64,000 nucleotides of DNA from an uncultured Bacteroides sp. (GCF_963675905.1 NZ_OY780936.1:2861946-2925945); one strand, 5' to 3'. Positions 1-10,424 are shown, counted from the first letter of the stretch. Numbers and translations are program-made. Notes: generated from the letters alone by a model not told the origin.

Positions 1-692
1 CGCTATCTACTTTTGCTTATAATCACCCCGGATATAACTACCCGATCATTAACAATAAACCATTTGCTCTTAAGGTTACAGAAATGGGACATCCATTAAT
101 GAACCGAAGTAAATGTATAAAGAATGATGTTGATATTCCCAAACGCCCATATTTTGTTATTATTACCGGAGCAAATATGGCAGGAAAAAGTACCTATCTA
201 CGCACAATCGGTGTGAATTATCTTTTAGCTTGCATTGGGTCGCCAGTATGCGCTCGTGAGATGGAAATATATCCGGCTCAACTAATCACCAGTCTGAGAA
301 CGACCGATTCACTTACTGATAATGAATCATATTTCTTTGCCGAGCTAAAACGCCTAAAACTTATTATTGATAAACTTGAAAACAAAGAGGAATTATTCAT
401 TATTCTGGATGAAATTCTAAAGGGAACAAATTCAATGGACAAGCAAAAAGGTTCGTTTGCACTGATTAAACAGTTTATGTCACTCAATGCCAATGGAATT
501 ATTGCTACTCACGATTTGTTGTTGGGCTCATTAATCGATCATTATCCAGAAGACATTAGCAACTATTGCTTTGAAGCGGAGGTGAAAGATAATGAGCTAA
601 ACTTTTCGTATCTGCTAAAAGACGGTGTAGCTCAAAACATGAATGCTTGTTTCTTAATGAAGAAAATGGGGATAGCAGTTATTGATAGCTAA
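1..692 (+). CDS. MutS-family ATPase, C-terminal part (5' end outside window)
   Basis: This is the ATPase end of a MutS-like protein. The frame is open from base 3, so the ATG at 84 is internal and the gene starts before the window. Visible motifs are Walker A GANMAGKST, a conserved segment around TSLRTTDSLTDNESYFFAELKR, Walker B LFIILDEILKGT and the switch histidine in ATHD. MutS proteins bind DNA and use ATP; the mismatch-recognition part cannot be judged because the N-terminus is missing. Bacteroides carry several MutS-related proteins, some with N-terminal membrane segments and no mismatch domain, so this need not be MutS itself. It ends with TAA at 692. Confidence 0.85.
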   Translation, partial: LSTFAYNHPGYNYPIINNKPFALKVTEMGHPLMNRSKCIKNDVDIPKRPYFVIITGANMAGKSTYLRTIGVNYLLACIGSPVCAREMEIYPAQLITSLRTTDSLTDNESYFFAELKRLKLIIDKLENKEELFIILDEILKGTNSMDKQKGSFALIKQFMSLNANGIIATHDLLLGSLIDHYPEDISNYCFEAEVKDNELNFSYLLKDGVAQNMNACFLMKKMGIAVIDS

Positions 693-909
693 CCCCAGGT
701 TATAAGTTATTGTACGTATCTCAATTTACATCTTACAACTGCACACGTAGTTTTCAGAACTACTAAGTCTCACGTAATTTATAGTCCATCGCCTCTCCGG
801 TATGCACTTTTGCCCCAGATTCTAATCTGCTAAGTAAGTGCAATAGCCATCACTCATGCTGAATAATAGAAACACCTATATGGATTACTATTCATGCTAT
901 TTATACTTA
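693..909. other. Intergenic stretch with nested inverted repeats
   Basis: No gene is seen. At 803-842 an outer 7-bp inverted repeat (TGCACTT/AAGTGCA) encloses a 6-bp hairpin CAGATT-CT-AATCTG. A smaller GTAGTT/AACTAC hairpin lies near 750. No clear U-tract follows, so these are not obvious terminators. The stretch separates the convergent MutS-like gene and the minus-strand membrane-protein gene. Confidence 0.35.
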
Positions 910-1443
910 TCACAATTTATTTAAGAAGGCAGAAATCTCTCCGGCTTTCTCTCCGTGGAAATAAGTAATTGGAGTATTGACAGTAAATTTGTATAAAGAG
1001 AACTGAAATAGCTGAAGCGCTACAAATTTATCATCTTCTGATTTAAGAATATCAAGCCTGACACTTCCTTTCTCGTTAGATTGAACTGTTCCCGTAAAGA
1101 CTCCGGACTTAATCATTTTTTCCAGTTTATTCAATTCGCCAATCTCAAAGAACAGAGATTCTTTTATTACTTTGCTTCCGGTAGGCCCATAAACCATTGC
1201 TTTCGATTTCCAAAACAAGATATATATACCAATAAGAAGAAAACAACCTGCAAGAAACAAAAGTGTAAGCGTTATAGCAGCTGCAACTCTGTCTAACTGG
1301 TTATAAACGATTAAAAAAACAGCACTTAACAATATTAATAAAACAGCCAGAAACGTACTTGTTATATTAGTACGTCGTTCAACATCCTGATGACTGGATT
1401 CAAAAAGGTGTTTCTCAATTAATTTTTTCTCCATAGTATTCAA
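910..1443 (-). CDS. Hypothetical small membrane protein
   Basis: A 177-aa protein of unknown function. A charged N-terminal segment of about 28 residues is followed by two adjacent hydrophobic helices (about residues 29-47 and 55-77), then a soluble C-terminal domain of about 100 residues with mixed strand-like segments. This suggests an inner-membrane hairpin with a cytoplasmic domain. The start could be the first ATG or the ATG three codons later (MEKKL). No recognised family motif is visible. It is monocistronic, convergent with the MutS-like gene and separated from the ribosomal cluster by about 540 bp. Confidence 0.7.
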   Translation of the reverse strand: MNTMEKKLIEKHLFESSHQDVERRTNITSTFLAVLLILLSAVFLIVYNQLDRVAAAITLTLLFLAGCFLLIGIYILFWKSKAMVYGPTGSKVIKESLFFEIGELNKLEKMIKSGVFTGTVQSNEKGSVRLDILKSEDDKFVALQLFQFSLYKFTVNTPITYFHGEKAGEISAFLNKL

Positions 1444-1985
1444 AGGTTATATTTTATATTAATCAAAAATAAACTGGCAACTAAACGTAGCAATCAAAAT
1501 ATAATCCAAATAATTTAAGGCTTTCCACAAAGATAAATAATAATTTGAGACAAACAAGTTATTGAAGAAAAAAGGAATAATTCAGAATAGTTTTAAGCTT
1601 AAACAAATAAACGGTAAAACAATACATGAGTGAATCAGAATAAAAACAAACAGATAAAATTACTAAAACACAATGCAAAAACATTATGCAGAAAGTTTTT
1701 AGAGTTTAGTGTAGAAATAGCTATTGTTTCCTGCAAATTAGCAAATCATTATAGAGAAAGCATTTAGAGCCGCATTAATAGACGTAAGAGATATATAACG
1801 ATGGACACCATCTTATAATAGATAGCGATACTCCTCGTATTATTAGACTTAAGAAATATATAACTCTTTATATTTAGACTACATTATATTATTGTTTAAA
1901 ATATAAACTCAAGAAGTTTCAGGAATAAGCAAAAATATAGAATATAACTATAATATTGAAAGCCAATAAGAAGTATAGACAACAA
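1444..1985. other. AT-rich gap with a degenerate direct repeat
   Basis: No coding region of convincing length or composition is seen on either strand. An imperfect direct repeat of about 24 nt (ATAGACGTAAGAGATATATAAC near 1777-1799 and ATTAGACTTAAGAAATATATAAC near 1842-1864) is the only structure noted. The gap lies between the start of the small membrane-protein gene and the terminator of the ribosomal cluster. Confidence 0.4.
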
Positions 1986-1987
1986 AA

Positions 1988-2019
1988 AAGGGAACATCTT
2001 ATTAATAAGACATTCCCTT
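1988..2019 (-). terminator. Terminator of the ribosomal protein cluster
   Basis: Read on the minus strand, a 15-bp inverted repeat (AAGGGAATGTCTTAT / ATAAGATGTTCCCTT, with two G-T pairs) is followed directly by a run of T. It lies about 20 nt after the rplQ stop codon and is a convincing intrinsic terminator for the minus-strand operon. Confidence 0.85.
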
Positions 2020-2040
2020 ATATGAATATATTGGTGTATA

Positions 2041-2526
2041 TTATTCAGCTTTTGCTTCTTCAGCAGGAGCAACTTCAACTGGAGCTTCAACAGCAGCAGA
2101 GTCAGCAGCTTTCTTAGAACGACGAGTACGAGTAGCTTTCTTAGCAACTTTTTCCTTCGCCATATTTTCGTTGTAATCAACTAGTTCAATAAAACACATT
2201 TCTGCGTTATCACCTAAACGGTGACCAGTTTTGATAATACGAGTATAACCACCCGGACGATCAGCAATCTTCACAGAGATTTCTTTGAACAATTCTGTTA
2301 CAGCAATTTTATCCTGTAAGTTACTAAAAACAACACGACGAGAATTTGTAGTATCATCCTTAGACTTAGTAATTAAAGGCTCAACGAATTTCTTCAAAGC
2401 TTTTGCCTTTGCAAGAGTCGTAGTGATTCTTTTGTGCGTAATCAAAGAGCACGCCATGTTAGATAACATAGCACCTCTATGAGAAGCCGTACGACCTAAA
2501 TGATTGAATTTCTTATTATGTCTCAT
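2041..2526 (-). CDS. rplQ: 50S ribosomal protein bL17
   Basis: The 161-aa product begins [20 protein letters not shown], the classic L17 N-terminus. The family core ends near residue 120. The remaining 40 residues are a Lys/Arg then Ala/Glu-rich low-complexity tail, as is common in Bacteroidetes L17. It is the last gene of the cluster, 3 nt after rpoA, with the operon terminator just downstream. Confidence 0.98.
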   Translation of the reverse strand: MRHNKKFNHLGRTASHRGAMLSNMACSLITHKRITTTLAKAKALKKFVEPLITKSKDDTTNSRRVVFSNLQDKIAVTELFKEISVKIADRPGGYTRIIKTGHRLGDNAEMCFIELVDYNENMAKEKVAKKATRTRRSKKAADSAAVEAPVEVAPAEEAKAE

Positions 2527-2529
2527 TTT

Positions 2530-3522
2530 TTAATCTTTATCTAATTTATATTTAGAAATATCGGTTCCAAACGACAGATTCAGACTTTCGAGCAAATCAT
2601 CAAGCTCCGTAAGCGATTTCTTACCAAAGTTTCTGAACTTAAGAAGATCAGTCTTATTGAACACAACAAGATCTCCCAATGTTTCAACATCAGCAGCCTT
2701 CAAGCAGTTAAGAGCACGAACTGACAAGTCCATGTCAACAAGCTTAGTTTTCAATAATTGACGCATGTGCAATACTTCTTCATCAAATTCTTCATTACCG
2801 TCAACATCTGTATTTTCAAGAGTAATCTTTTCATCAGAGAACAGCATAAAGTGATAAATAAGAATTTTTGCAGCTTCTTTAAGCGCATCTTTTGGGTGAA
2901 TAGAACCATCTGTTGTAATTTCAAGTACTAATTTCTCATAGTCAGTCTTCTGTTCAACACGGAAGTTTTCTACAACGTACTTTACGTTACGGATAGGTGT
3001 ATAAATTGAATCAATTGGAATTACATTAACATCGGTACAATATTCGCGATTTTCATCAGCAGGAATATATCCACGACCTTTATTAATTGTAATATCAATT
3101 TGCATTGTAGCTTTAGAATCTAAATGGCAAATAACTAATTCAGGATTTAACACTTCAAATCCAGTCAAATACTTGCCTATATCACCTGCTTTAAATTCAG
3201 TAGAATTCTCTACAGAGATAGTGACCTTCTCACTTTCAAACTCTTCAACCACTTGCTTGAATCTTACTTGTTTCAGATTCAAAATAATGTTAGTTACGTC
3301 TTCCTTGACTCCTGGAACAGTTGAAAATTCGTGCTCAACACCCTCAATTTTAATAGTAGTGATGGCATAACCTTCTAATGAAGAGAGAAGAATACGGCGC
3401 AAAGCATTACCCACAGTAATACCAAATCCAGGTTCCAGCGGACGAAATTCGAATTTACCGAATTTTGCGTCTGCCTCTAACATCAATACTTTATCAGGTT
3501 TTTGAAATGCTAATATAGCCAT
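2530..3522 (-). CDS. rpoA: DNA-directed RNA polymerase alpha subunit
   Basis: A 330-aa alpha subunit. The N-terminal domain (about 1-230) contains the dimerisation motif [18 protein letters not shown]. The C-terminal domain (about 250-320) contains the helix-hairpin-helix region with [19 protein letters not shown], which contacts DNA and regulators. The length is normal. It lies between rpsD and rplQ, the usual alpha-operon position, so polymerase supply is tied to ribosomal protein synthesis. Confidence 0.99.
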   Translation of the reverse strand: MAILAFQKPDKVLMLEADAKFGKFEFRPLEPGFGITVGNALRRILLSSLEGYAITTIKIEGVEHEFSTVPGVKEDVTNIILNLKQVRFKQVVEEFESEKVTISVENSTEFKAGDIGKYLTGFEVLNPELVICHLDSKATMQIDITINKGRGYIPADENREYCTDVNVIPIDSIYTPIRNVKYVVENFRVEQKTDYEKLVLEITTDGSIHPKDALKEAAKILIYHFMLFSDEKITLENTDVDGNEEFDEEVLHMRQLLKTKLVDMDLSVRALNCLKAADVETLGDLVVFNKTDLLKFRNFGKKSLTELDDLLESLNLSFGTDISKYKLDKD

Positions 3523-3533
3523 GAAATTAATTA

Positions 3534-4139
3534 TTATTTAGAATACAACTCTACAATCAACTGCTCTTTAATGTTTTCAGGGATGTCTGCTCTTTCAGGA
3601 ACATGCAATAATTTGCCAACCTTTGAAGTTTCTTCCCATTCTAACCAAGGATATTTGCTGTGATTAAAACCTGCAAGTGAATTTGCAATCACTTCCATAG
3701 ATTTAGATCTTTCACGTACGCCAATTACCTGACCTGGTTTAACTGAATAAGAAGGAATATTAACTACTTTCCCATCAACAGTGATGTGTCTGTGACTTAC
3801 CAACTGGCGAGCTGCTGCACGTGTATTTCCAATACCTAAACGGAATACGATATTATCAAGACGAAGTTCCAATTGTTGAATAAGGATCTCACCAGTAATA
3901 CCTTTAGCACTTTCAGCTCTTTCAAATAGATTACGGAATTGTTTTTCTAAAACTCCATAAGTATATTTCGCTTTTTGTTTTTCACGAAGTTGGATACCAT
4001 ATTCTGAAGTTTTTCTCTTTCTAGAATTTCCGTGTTGTCCAGGAGGGTAATTCTTCTTTGATAATACTTTATCAGGACCGAAGATACCTTCACCAAATTT
4101 ACGTGCAATTCTTGATTTAGGACCTGTATATCTAGCCAT
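3534..4139 (-). CDS. rpsD: 30S ribosomal protein uS4
   Basis: The 201-aa S4 starts [20 protein letters not shown] and carries the S4 RNA-binding domain at about residues 90-155 ([20 protein letters not shown]). It has no N-terminal zinc cysteines, so it is the C-minus form. In E. coli S4 nucleates 30S assembly and represses the alpha operon; no matching leader pseudoknot was identified here. A 114-nt gap precedes it after rpsK. Confidence 0.98.
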   Translation of the reverse strand: MARYTGPKSRIARKFGEGIFGPDKVLSKKNYPPGQHGNSRKRKTSEYGIQLREKQKAKYTYGVLEKQFRNLFERAESAKGITGEILIQQLELRLDNIVFRLGIGNTRAAARQLVSHRHITVDGKVVNIPSYSVKPGQVIGVRERSKSMEVIANSLAGFNHSKYPWLEWEETSKVGKLLHVPERADIPENIKEQLIVELYSK

Positions 4140-4253
4140 TTTTTTTAATATTTAATTGTTTGTTAATGAACTTAATCTGTTGCAGCCGCGATTACAGAAA
4201 GGAATATGTAATCCAATAACAAAATCAAGTATCATATTTAAAATAAAGAAATT

Positions 4254-4643
4254 TTAGACTCTCCTTCTTTTTGGAGGACGACAACCATTATGTGGAAGTG
4301 GGGTTACGTCTACAATTTCAGTAACTTCAATACCGGCACCATGAATAGTTCTAATAGCTGATTCACGTCCGTTTCCTGGTCCTTTTACATATGCTTTAAC
4401 TTTTCTCAAGCCAAGATCATATGCAATTTTTGCACAATCTTGTGCAGCCATCTGAGCTGCATAAGGAGTGTTCTTTTTAGAACCTCTAAATCCCATCTTT
4501 CCTGCTGAAGACCATGAGATAATCTGACCTTCACTGTTTGCTAAAGAAACAATAATGTTGTTGAATGATGAATGAACATGTAATTGTCCATTAGCATCAA
4601 CCTTTACATTTCTTTTCTTAGCTGCGACTGTTTTTTTTGCCAT
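4254..4643 (-). CDS. rpsK: 30S ribosomal protein uS11
   Basis: A 129-aa S11 with the conserved [13 protein letters not shown] segment and the C-terminal signature [11 protein letters not shown]. It forms part of the 30S platform. It follows rpsM by 11 nt. Confidence 0.98.
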   Translation of the reverse strand: MAKKTVAAKKRNVKVDANGQLHVHSSFNNIIVSLANSEGQIISWSSAGKMGFRGSKKNTPYAAQMAAQDCAKIAYDLGLRKVKAYVKGPGNGRESAIRTIHGAGIEVTEIVDVTPLPHNGCRPPKRRRV

Positions 4644-4654
4644 ATCAACAATTA

Positions 4655-5035
4655 TTATTTAGTAGCTTTTTTCTTATTTGCAACTGTTTTCTTTCTACCC
4701 TTACGTGTACGTGCATTGTTCTTAGTGCCTTGACCTCTAACAGGTAAGCCAATACGGTGACGAACACCACGGTAGCAACCAATATCCATTAATCGCTTAA
4801 TGTTTAGTTGAACTTCAGAACGAAGATCACCTTCTACTTTGAATTCTGCGCCAATAATTTCACGGATTTTAGCAGCTTGATCATCAGTCCAATCTTTAAC
4901 TTTAACATCTCTGTCAACTCCAGCCTTATCCAAAATCTTAGCTGAACTACTGCGACCTACTCCATATACATAGGTTAACGCTATCTCACCTCTTTTATTC
5001 TGAGGTAAATCTACACCAACTATTCTTATAGCCAT
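4655..5035 (-). CDS. rpsM: 30S ribosomal protein uS13
   Basis: A 126-aa S13 beginning [20 protein letters not shown], with the helix-two-turn-helix region and the basic tail [17 protein letters not shown] that reaches the P-site tRNA. It is the first gene after rpmJ in the alpha-operon part of the cluster. Confidence 0.98.
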   Translation of the reverse strand: MAIRIVGVDLPQNKRGEIALTYVYGVGRSSSAKILDKAGVDRDVKVKDWTDDQAAKIREIIGAEFKVEGDLRSEVQLNIKRLMDIGCYRGVRHRIGLPVRGQGTKNNARTRKGRKKTVANKKKATK

Positions 5036-5068
5036 ATATTAAATTATTTTTTTTGCAAAAATAATAAA

Positions 5069-5185
5069 TTATCCTTGACGTTGTTTATACTTAGGATTTT
5101 TCTTATTAATAACATACAAACAGCCATTACGTCTAACGATTTTGCATTCCGGCGTACGTTTTTTTAATGATGCTCTTACTTTCAT
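5069..5185 (-). CDS. rpmJ: 50S ribosomal protein bL36
   Basis: A 38-aa ORF beginning [19 protein letters not shown] and ending in KYKQRQG. Two of the usual zinc ligands are replaced: only the cysteines in ECKIV and NGCLY remain, and the third and fourth positions read NKKNPKYKQ. It is therefore probably a zinc-independent or weakly zinc-binding (C-minus) L36. It lies between infA and rpsM, the standard position. Confidence 0.95.
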   Translation of the reverse strand: MKVRASLKKRTPECKIVRRNGCLYVINKKNPKYKQRQG

Positions 5186-5196
5186 ATTATTTTTTA

Positions 5197-5415
5197 TTAT
5201 TTATATCTAAAAACGATTCTTCCTTTAGATAAATCATAAGGGGACATTTCCACTCTCACTTTATCACCAGGCAAAATTTTAATGTAATGCATTCTCATTT
5301 TTCCTGAGATATGAGCAGTAATCTCATGCCCATTTTCTAACTCTACATGAAACATTGCGTTAGACAATGCTTCAACGATAACTCCATCTTGTTCTATTGC
5401 AGATTGTTTCGCCAT
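5197..5415 (-). CDS. infA: Translation initiation factor IF-1
   Basis: The start [20 protein letters not shown] gives 72 aa, the normal IF-1 length. A longer reading from 5433 would overlap map and adds an atypical N-terminus. The OB-fold is complete, with the hallmark [19 protein letters not shown] and the ending [10 protein letters not shown]-1 occupies the 30S A site during initiation. The gene starts 1 nt after the map stop codon. Confidence 0.97.
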   Translation of the reverse strand: MAKQSAIEQDGVIVEALSNAMFHVELENGHEITAHISGKMRMHYIKILPGDKVRVEMSPYDLSKGRIVFRYK

Positions 5416-5416
5416 A

Positions 5417-6214
5417 TTAAATCGCTTTATCACTTAAAACTTGTTCAACATAATCAAAAGTAGACAGTATATCAGCACCATTAGGACCTACAGCAATTGT
5501 ATGTTCGAAATGTGCAGCTGCTTTGCGGTCTCTGGTTCTGACAGTCCAACCATCACGTTCCATAACGATTTCGCGAGAACCTAATGTGATCATTGGCTCG
5601 ATAGCTATGCACAATCCTTTTTTAAGTAATGTGCCATATCCACGTTTCCCATAATTAGGAACCTGAGGATCTTCATGCATATCTTTACCAATACCGTGAC
5701 CAACAAATTCTCTCACGACACCATATGAATTAGACTCACAATATTGTTGTATTGCATACCCGATATCACCTAGACGTTTACCAACAACAGCATTCTGTAT
5801 GCCAACATAAAGTGACTCTTTTGTAACTCTTAATAATTTACGAACTTCCGGATCAACATCACCTACACAAAAGGTATAAGCTGAATCTCCGCAAAAACCA
5901 TTCATAAATGTACCACAGTCAATCGAAACAATATCACCATCCTCCAATGGATTATCATTTGGTATACCATGTACTACTTGATCATTAACAGAAGTACAAA
6001 GAGTGCTTGGAAACGGATCACCATATTGATTAGGAAATCCTTTAAAAGTAGGAATAGCACCATTATCTCTAATGAACTCTTCAGCTACTTTATCAAGCTC
6101 ACGGGTAGTAACACCTGGTTTAATAAGCTTTGCTACTTCTGCTAATGCTTTACCTACGAGCAAATTACTTGCTCGTAGTAGTTCTATCTCATCTTCAGTT
6201 TTAAGAAATATCAT
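5417..6214 (-). CDS. map: Methionine aminopeptidase, type I
   Basis: It removes the initiator methionine from new proteins. The start [17 protein letters not shown] gives 265 aa; the upstream ATG at 6238 would overlap secY. The M24 fold shows the five metal ligands in order: two aspartates in [17 protein letters not shown], the histidine in [16 protein letters not shown], and glutamates in CIAIEPMI and FEHTIAV. It sits between secY and infA as in many bacteria. Confidence 0.97.
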   Translation of the reverse strand: MIFLKTEDEIELLRASNLLVGKALAEVAKLIKPGVTTRELDKVAEEFIRDNGAIPTFKGFPNQYGDPFPSTLCTSVNDQVVHGIPNDNPLEDGDIVSIDCGTFMNGFCGDSAYTFCVGDVDPEVRKLLRVTKESLYVGIQNAVVGKRLGDIGYAIQQYCESNSYGVVREFVGHGIGKDMHEDPQVPNYGKRGYGTLLKKGLCIAIEPMITLGSREIVMERDGWTVRTRDRKAAAHFEHTIAVGPNGADILSTFDYVEQVLSDKAI

Positions 6215-6224
6215 TTTATAATGA

Positions 6225-7571
6225 TTAATACGCAGCAACGCTGCCTGAACGTCCTTTTATTCTTCCAGATTTTAACAATCCATCATAGTGTCTCATCAAA
6301 AGATGACTCTCAACTTGTTGAAGAGTATCAAGTACAACCCCAACTAGAATCAACAATGAAGTTCCACCGAAGAATTGAGCAAATTCAGCTTTAACACCAA
6401 ATATACCAGCAAAAGCAGGCATAATTGCTACCGCAGCCAAGAATAAAGAACCAGGTAAAGTTATGCGAGACATAATCTCATCAATATACTCTGCTGTTTT
6501 CTTACCAGGTTTAATTCCTGGAATAAAACCATTATTTCTCTTCATATCCTCTGCCATCTGGTTAGGATTAATTGTTATTGCTGTATAGAAATATGTGAAA
6601 AGAATAATCATAACAGCAAAAACAAAATTATACCAAAATCCTGTATGGTTAGTTAATGCACGAGCAACACCACTTGCACTTGCCACATTTGAATATCCAA
6701 TAATAGCTACTGGAATAAACATAATAGCTTGAGCAAATATAATAGGCATTACATTAGCAGCATTAACTTTCAAAGGGATATACTGTCTAGCACCACCGTA
6801 TTGTTTATTACCAACAATTCTCTTTGCATATTGTACAGGAACTTTTCTAGTACCTTGTACCAGCATGATAGCACCAGCAATAACTAATAACAAGAAGACA
6901 ATTTCAAATAAGAACATGATCAGACCACCCGCACCAGTATCAGTAGTACGAGACACAACTTCCTGAGACAAAGCCTGTGGAAGACGTGCTATAATACCAA
7001 CCATAATAATTAATGAAATACCGTTGCCTATACCCTTGTCTGTTATTCTCTCACCAAGCCACAATATGAACATACTTCCAGCAGCCAAAATGATTGTAGA
7101 AGTTATCATAAATAAAGTCCAGTTCAATGAAGGATTCAAAGAAGGACCAGCTTGTGCTTTCAAATTCATCAAATAAGAAGGAGCTTGAAACAATAATATT
7201 GCTATAGTTAAATAACGAGTATACTGGTTAATTTTTATTCTACCACTTTCTCCTTCACGTTGCAGTTTCTGAAAATAAGGAACTGCAATTGCTAAAAGTT
7301 GAATAACAATTGAAGCAGAGATATAAGGCATTATACCCAAAGCGAAAACAGAAGCATTAGAAAATGCTCCTCCAGAGAACATGTTCAACAAAGCTAATAG
7401 ACCTTCACTAGTTTGCTTATGCAGTTGAGTTAACATTCCAGGATTAATGCCTGGCAAAACTACAAAGGAACCAAAACGATAAATCGCTACAAATAATATA
7501 GTGATGAGGATCCGTTGTCTCAGATCCTCAATCTTCCATATATTTTTTAATGTTTCAATAGCTTTTCTCAT
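6225..7571 (-). CDS. secY: Preprotein translocase subunit SecY
   Basis: A 448-aa channel subunit with ten hydrophobic segments. Conserved pieces include the N-terminal RQRILITILFVAIYRFG and the plug-adjacent LALLNMFSGGAFSNASVFALGI region, and the cytoplasmic loops are rich in positive charge. It forms the Sec channel with SecE, which is encoded at 37269-37472. It lies between rplO and map in the spc operon. Confidence 0.98.
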   Translation of the reverse strand: MRKAIETLKNIWKIEDLRQRILITILFVAIYRFGSFVVLPGINPGMLTQLHKQTSEGLLALLNMFSGGAFSNASVFALGIMPYISASIVIQLLAIAVPYFQKLQREGESGRIKINQYTRYLTIAILLFQAPSYLMNLKAQAGPSLNPSLNWTLFMITSTIILAAGSMFILWLGERITDKGIGNGISLIIMVGIIARLPQALSQEVVSRTTDTGAGGLIMFLFEIVFLLLVIAGAIMLVQGTRKVPVQYAKRIVGNKQYGGARQYIPLKVNAANVMPIIFAQAIMFIPVAIIGYSNVASASGVARALTNHTGFWYNFVFAVMIILFTYFYTAITINPNQMAEDMKRNNGFIPGIKPGKKTAEYIDEIMSRITLPGSLFLAAVAIMPAFAGIFGVKAEFAQFFGGTSLLILVGVVLDTLQQVESHLLMRHYDGLLKSGRIKGRSGSVAAY

Positions 7572-7575
7572 TGAA

Positions 7576-8022
7576 TTAGAGTTTTACAGCATTTCCACCT
7601 AAAGACTCAATGGCTGCAACTGCACTCTTTGAAAAAGCATTAGCTTCTACATCAAGTTTGCTTGTTAAGCTACCATTACCTAAAATCTTCACCAATTGAT
7701 TTGAAGAGATAAATCCAGCTTCAATAAAGTCATTAATACCAACTTTTGACAAACTTTTAGCTTCAGCTAGTTTTTGCAAAGAATCAAGATTTAAGGCTTT
7801 ATATTCTACTCTATTTATATTCTTAAAACCAAATTTAGGGACACGACGTTGGAGAGGCATCTGTCCACCTTCAAAACCAATCTTTCTAGAATAACCAGAT
7901 CTTGATTTTGCTCCTTTGTGACCTCTTGTAGAAGTACCACCTAAGCCTGAACCAGAGCCACGACCGACTCTTTTTCTTGTTTTGGTAGATCCTTCTGCAG
8001 GTTTTAAATTACTTAAGTTCAT
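7576..8022 (-). CDS. rplO: 50S ribosomal protein uL15
   Basis: The start [20 protein letters not shown] gives 148 aa. The ATG at 8049 would add nine atypical residues. The glycine-rich basic region [24 protein letters not shown] and the globular C-terminal domain are typical. It starts 31 nt after rpmD and is followed 4 nt later by secY. Confidence 0.97.
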   Translation of the reverse strand: MNLSNLKPAEGSTKTRKRVGRGSGSGLGGTSTRGHKGAKSRSGYSRKIGFEGGQMPLQRRVPKFGFKNINRVEYKALNLDSLQKLAEAKSLSKVGINDFIEAGFISSNQLVKILGNGSLTSKLDVEANAFSKSAVAAIESLGGNAVKL

Positions 8023-8053
8023 ATTGTAATTAGTTTTATTATTCAACAATAAA

Positions 8054-8230
8054 TTACTTAATGATGGTTACCAAGTGTTTAACTTTAGATACCATACCAA
8101 GAATTGAAGGAGTTTCTTCGTGCTCAACCACACGATTCAATTTGCGAAGTCCTAATGCATCAAGCGTTCTCTTTTGATCAGCTGGAGCACCAATTCTACT
8201 TTTTATTTGTTTGATCTTAATAGTCGACAT
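8054..8230 (-). CDS. rpmD: 50S ribosomal protein uL30
   Basis: A 58-aa ORF beginning [20 protein letters not shown] and ending VKHLVTIIK, a complete short bacterial L30. The start codon is preceded by AAGGAGGAAAT, a near-perfect Shine-Dalgarno sequence, which is unusual in this phylum. It lies between rpsE and rplO. Confidence 0.96.
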   Translation of the reverse strand: MSTIKIKQIKSRIGAPADQKRTLDALGLRKLNRVVEHEETPSILGMVSKVKHLVTIIK

Positions 8231-8239
8231 ATTTCCTCC

Positions 8240-8758
8240 TTATCCTCTAAATACTTTATCCATACTAATACCTCTGTTCTGAGCTACAGTTCTTGCATCT
8301 CTCATCTCACCTAAAGCTACAATTGTAGCTTTAACAAGATTGTGAGGATTAGAAGAACCTTTAGATTTAGCCAAAACATCAGTTACACCAACGCTTTCAA
8401 GTACTGCACGCATAGCACCACCTGCTACAACTCCTGTACCGTGTGAAGCTGGTTTAATAAATACCTCAGCTCCACCAAATCTTGCAGTTTGTTCATGAGG
8501 AACGGTTCCTTTTAAAACTGGCACTTTAATTAAGTTCTTTTTAGCTGACTCAACACCTTTAGCGATTGCTGCAGTTACTTCACCAGCTTTACCAAGTCCC
8601 CAACCAATAACACCATCTTCGTTACCAACAACTACTATTGCAGAAAAACTGAAAGTTCTACCACCCTTTGTTACTTTTGTAACACGATTAATAGCAACTA
8701 ATCTGTCTTTAAGCTCAATATCACTAGATATTTTAATTCGATTACTTATTCCTGCCAT
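8240..8758 (-). CDS. rpsE: 30S ribosomal protein uS5
   Basis: A 172-aa S5. The N-terminal dsRNA-binding-like domain (about 17-80) contains [21 protein letters not shown], and the C-terminal domain contains [20 protein letters not shown]. Changes in the S5 N-terminal loop give spectinomycin resistance in other bacteria; the loop looks ordinary here. It lies between rplR and rpmD. Confidence 0.98.
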   Translation of the reverse strand: MAGISNRIKISSDIELKDRLVAINRVTKVTKGGRTFSFSAIVVVGNEDGVIGWGLGKAGEVTAAIAKGVESAKKNLIKVPVLKGTVPHEQTARFGGAEVFIKPASHGTGVVAGGAMRAVLESVGVTDVLAKSKGSSNPHNLVKATIVALGEMRDARTVAQNRGISMDKVFRG

Positions 8759-8763
8759 AATAA

Positions 8764-9108
8764 TTAAAATTTAAGTCCACCGTTACGAGCAGCATCAGCT
8801 ACCTCTTTTACTCTCCCATGATATAAGTAACCATTACGATCGAATACAACAGTTGTAATACCTGCTTCCTGCGCTTTTTTAGCGATCAATTCACCAACTT
8901 TAGCAGCTTGTTCTTTCTTTGCTAATTTTTCTTCAAGACCAAGAGAAGAAGCAGAAGCTAAAGTTTTTCCACACAAATCATCAATGATTTGAACATAGAT
9001 TTGTTTGTTACTTCTAAACACACTCATACGTGGACATCCGGTAGTACCAGAGATCTTATTACGTACTCTGTATTTAATTTTAATTCGTCTTTCTATTTTT
9101 GTTGTCAT
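8764..9108 (-). CDS. rplR: 50S ribosomal protein uL18
   Basis: A 114-aa L18 with a basic N-terminus and the conserved end [26 protein letters not shown] (shown in two parts). It binds 5S rRNA in the central protuberance with L5. It follows rplF by 21 nt. Confidence 0.98.
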   Translation of the reverse strand: MTTKIERRIKIKYRVRNKISGTTGCPRMSVFRSNKQIYVQIIDDLCGKTLASASSLGLEEKLAKKEQAAKVGELIAKKAQEAGITTVVFDRNGYLYHGRVKEVADAARNGGLKF

Positions 9109-9129
9109 GATTATACAAATTTATGTAAA

Positions 9130-9684
9130 TTACTTAGCACCGGCTGATTTGCCCGATTTTCTGCGAATTTCTTCTCCAACAAATTTAATACCTTTACCTT
9201 TATATGGTTCTGGCTTACGGAAAGAACGTATTTTTGAACAAACTTGACCTAGTAACTGTTTGTCACAAGATTCTAAAATGATAAGAGGATTCTTATTTCT
9301 TTCAGACTTAGTTTCAACTTTAACTTCTAAAGGCAATTGCAAGAAAATATTATGTGAATAACCAAGAGCAAATTCGATAATGTTACCATTGCTTGTTGCA
9401 CGGTAACCAACACCAACTAACTCAAGCTCTTTCTTGTAACCTTCAGAAACACCAACAACCATGTTATTAATCAAAGAACGATAAAGACCATGAAATGCTC
9501 TTTCTTGTCTTTCATCGCTATTACGAGTCAATAAAATCTGATTATCAGCTACCTCCACTTTAATAAGAGGATTAACATACTGACTTAATTCTCCCTTTGG
9601 TCCTTTTACAGTAACCACATCATCTTTCAGAGTAACTGATACTCCAGCTGGGATACTAATGGGTAATTTTCCTATTCTAGACAT
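9130..9684 (-). CDS. rplF: 50S ribosomal protein uL6
   Basis: A 184-aa L6 beginning MSRIGKLPISIPAGVSVTL, with two L6 repeats (about 10-82 and 90-165) and the conserved KPEPYKGKGIKFVGEEIRRK. A strong AGGAGG lies about 8 nt before the ATG, another of the rare Shine-Dalgarno sites in the cluster. It lies between rpsH and rplR. Confidence 0.98.
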   Translation of the reverse strand: MSRIGKLPISIPAGVSVTLKDDVVTVKGPKGELSQYVNPLIKVEVADNQILLTRNSDERQERAFHGLYRSLINNMVVGVSEGYKKELELVGVGYRATSNGNIIEFALGYSHNIFLQLPLEVKVETKSERNKNPLIILESCDKQLLGQVCSKIRSFRKPEPYKGKGIKFVGEEIRRKSGKSAGAK

Positions 9685-9701
9685 TGCTTATTCCTCCTAA
9701 A

Positions 9702-10097
9702 TTAATATACATAACACAAGACTTCTCCGCCAATTTTAAGCTCAGCAGCCTCTTTGTTAGTCATTACACCTTTGGAAGTAGATATTATAGCAATACCCAA
9801 ACCATTAATAACACGTGGCATATCTTTGTATCCAGTATACTTACGTAAACCTGGAGAAGATATTCTAATCAGTTTTTTGATCGCGTTAACTTTGTTAACG
9901 GAATCATACTTCAAGGCAACTTTAATAGTTCCTTGAGGTCCATCTTCTACAAACTTGTAATTAAGAATGTAGCCTTTCTCAAAAAGGATTTTTGTAATTT
10001 CCTTTTTAAGGTTAGAGGCAGGAATTTCAACAACTCTGTGCTTTGCACCGATTGCGTTTCTCAACCTCGTTAAATAATCTGCTATTGGATCAGTCAT
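9702..10097 (-). CDS. rpsH: 30S ribosomal protein uS8
   Basis: A 131-aa S8 beginning MTDPIADYLTRLRNAI, with the C-terminal rRNA-binding signature ISTSKGVMTNKEAAELKIGG. In E. coli S8 also represses the spc operon by binding the rplE start region; no matching structure was established here. It lies between rpsN and rplF. Confidence 0.98.
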   Translation of the reverse strand: MTDPIADYLTRLRNAIGAKHRVVEIPASNLKKEITKILFEKGYILNYKFVEDGPQGTIKVALKYDSVNKVNAIKKLIRISSPGLRKYTGYKDMPRVINGLGIAIISTSKGVMTNKEAAELKIGGEVLCYVY

Positions 10098-10148
10098 ATA
10101 AAATTGTTAAATTAATCAGGCATCCCTGACAATATTTAAAAAAATAAT

Positions 10149-10418
10149 TTACCAGCTTGCTTTTTTAACTCCGGGAATAAGACCATTAGATGCCATTTCA
10201 CGAAATTGAATTCTTGAAATACCAAACTGACGAATATAGCCCTTTGGACGACCAGTTAGTTTACAACGATTGTGTAAACGAACAGGTGATGCATTCTTAG
10301 GCAAAGCCTGTAATGCATCATAATCACCGTCTTTTTTTAACTGAGCTCTCTTTTCAGCATATTTGGCTACAAGTTTTGCTCTCTTTACTTCGCGAGCTTT
10401 CATTGATTCTTTTGCCAT
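10149..10418 (-). CDS. rpsN: 30S ribosomal protein uS14
   Basis: An 89-aa S14 with [20 protein letters not shown] and the ending [12 protein letters not shown]. The long form and the lack of the CxxC pairs mark it as the zinc-free (C-minus) type. It follows rplE by 6 nt. Confidence 0.98.
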   Translation of the reverse strand: MAKESMKAREVKRAKLVAKYAEKRAQLKKDGDYDALQALPKNASPVRLHNRCKLTGRPKGYIRQFGISRIQFREMASNGLIPGVKKASW

Positions 10419-10424
10419 AATATA

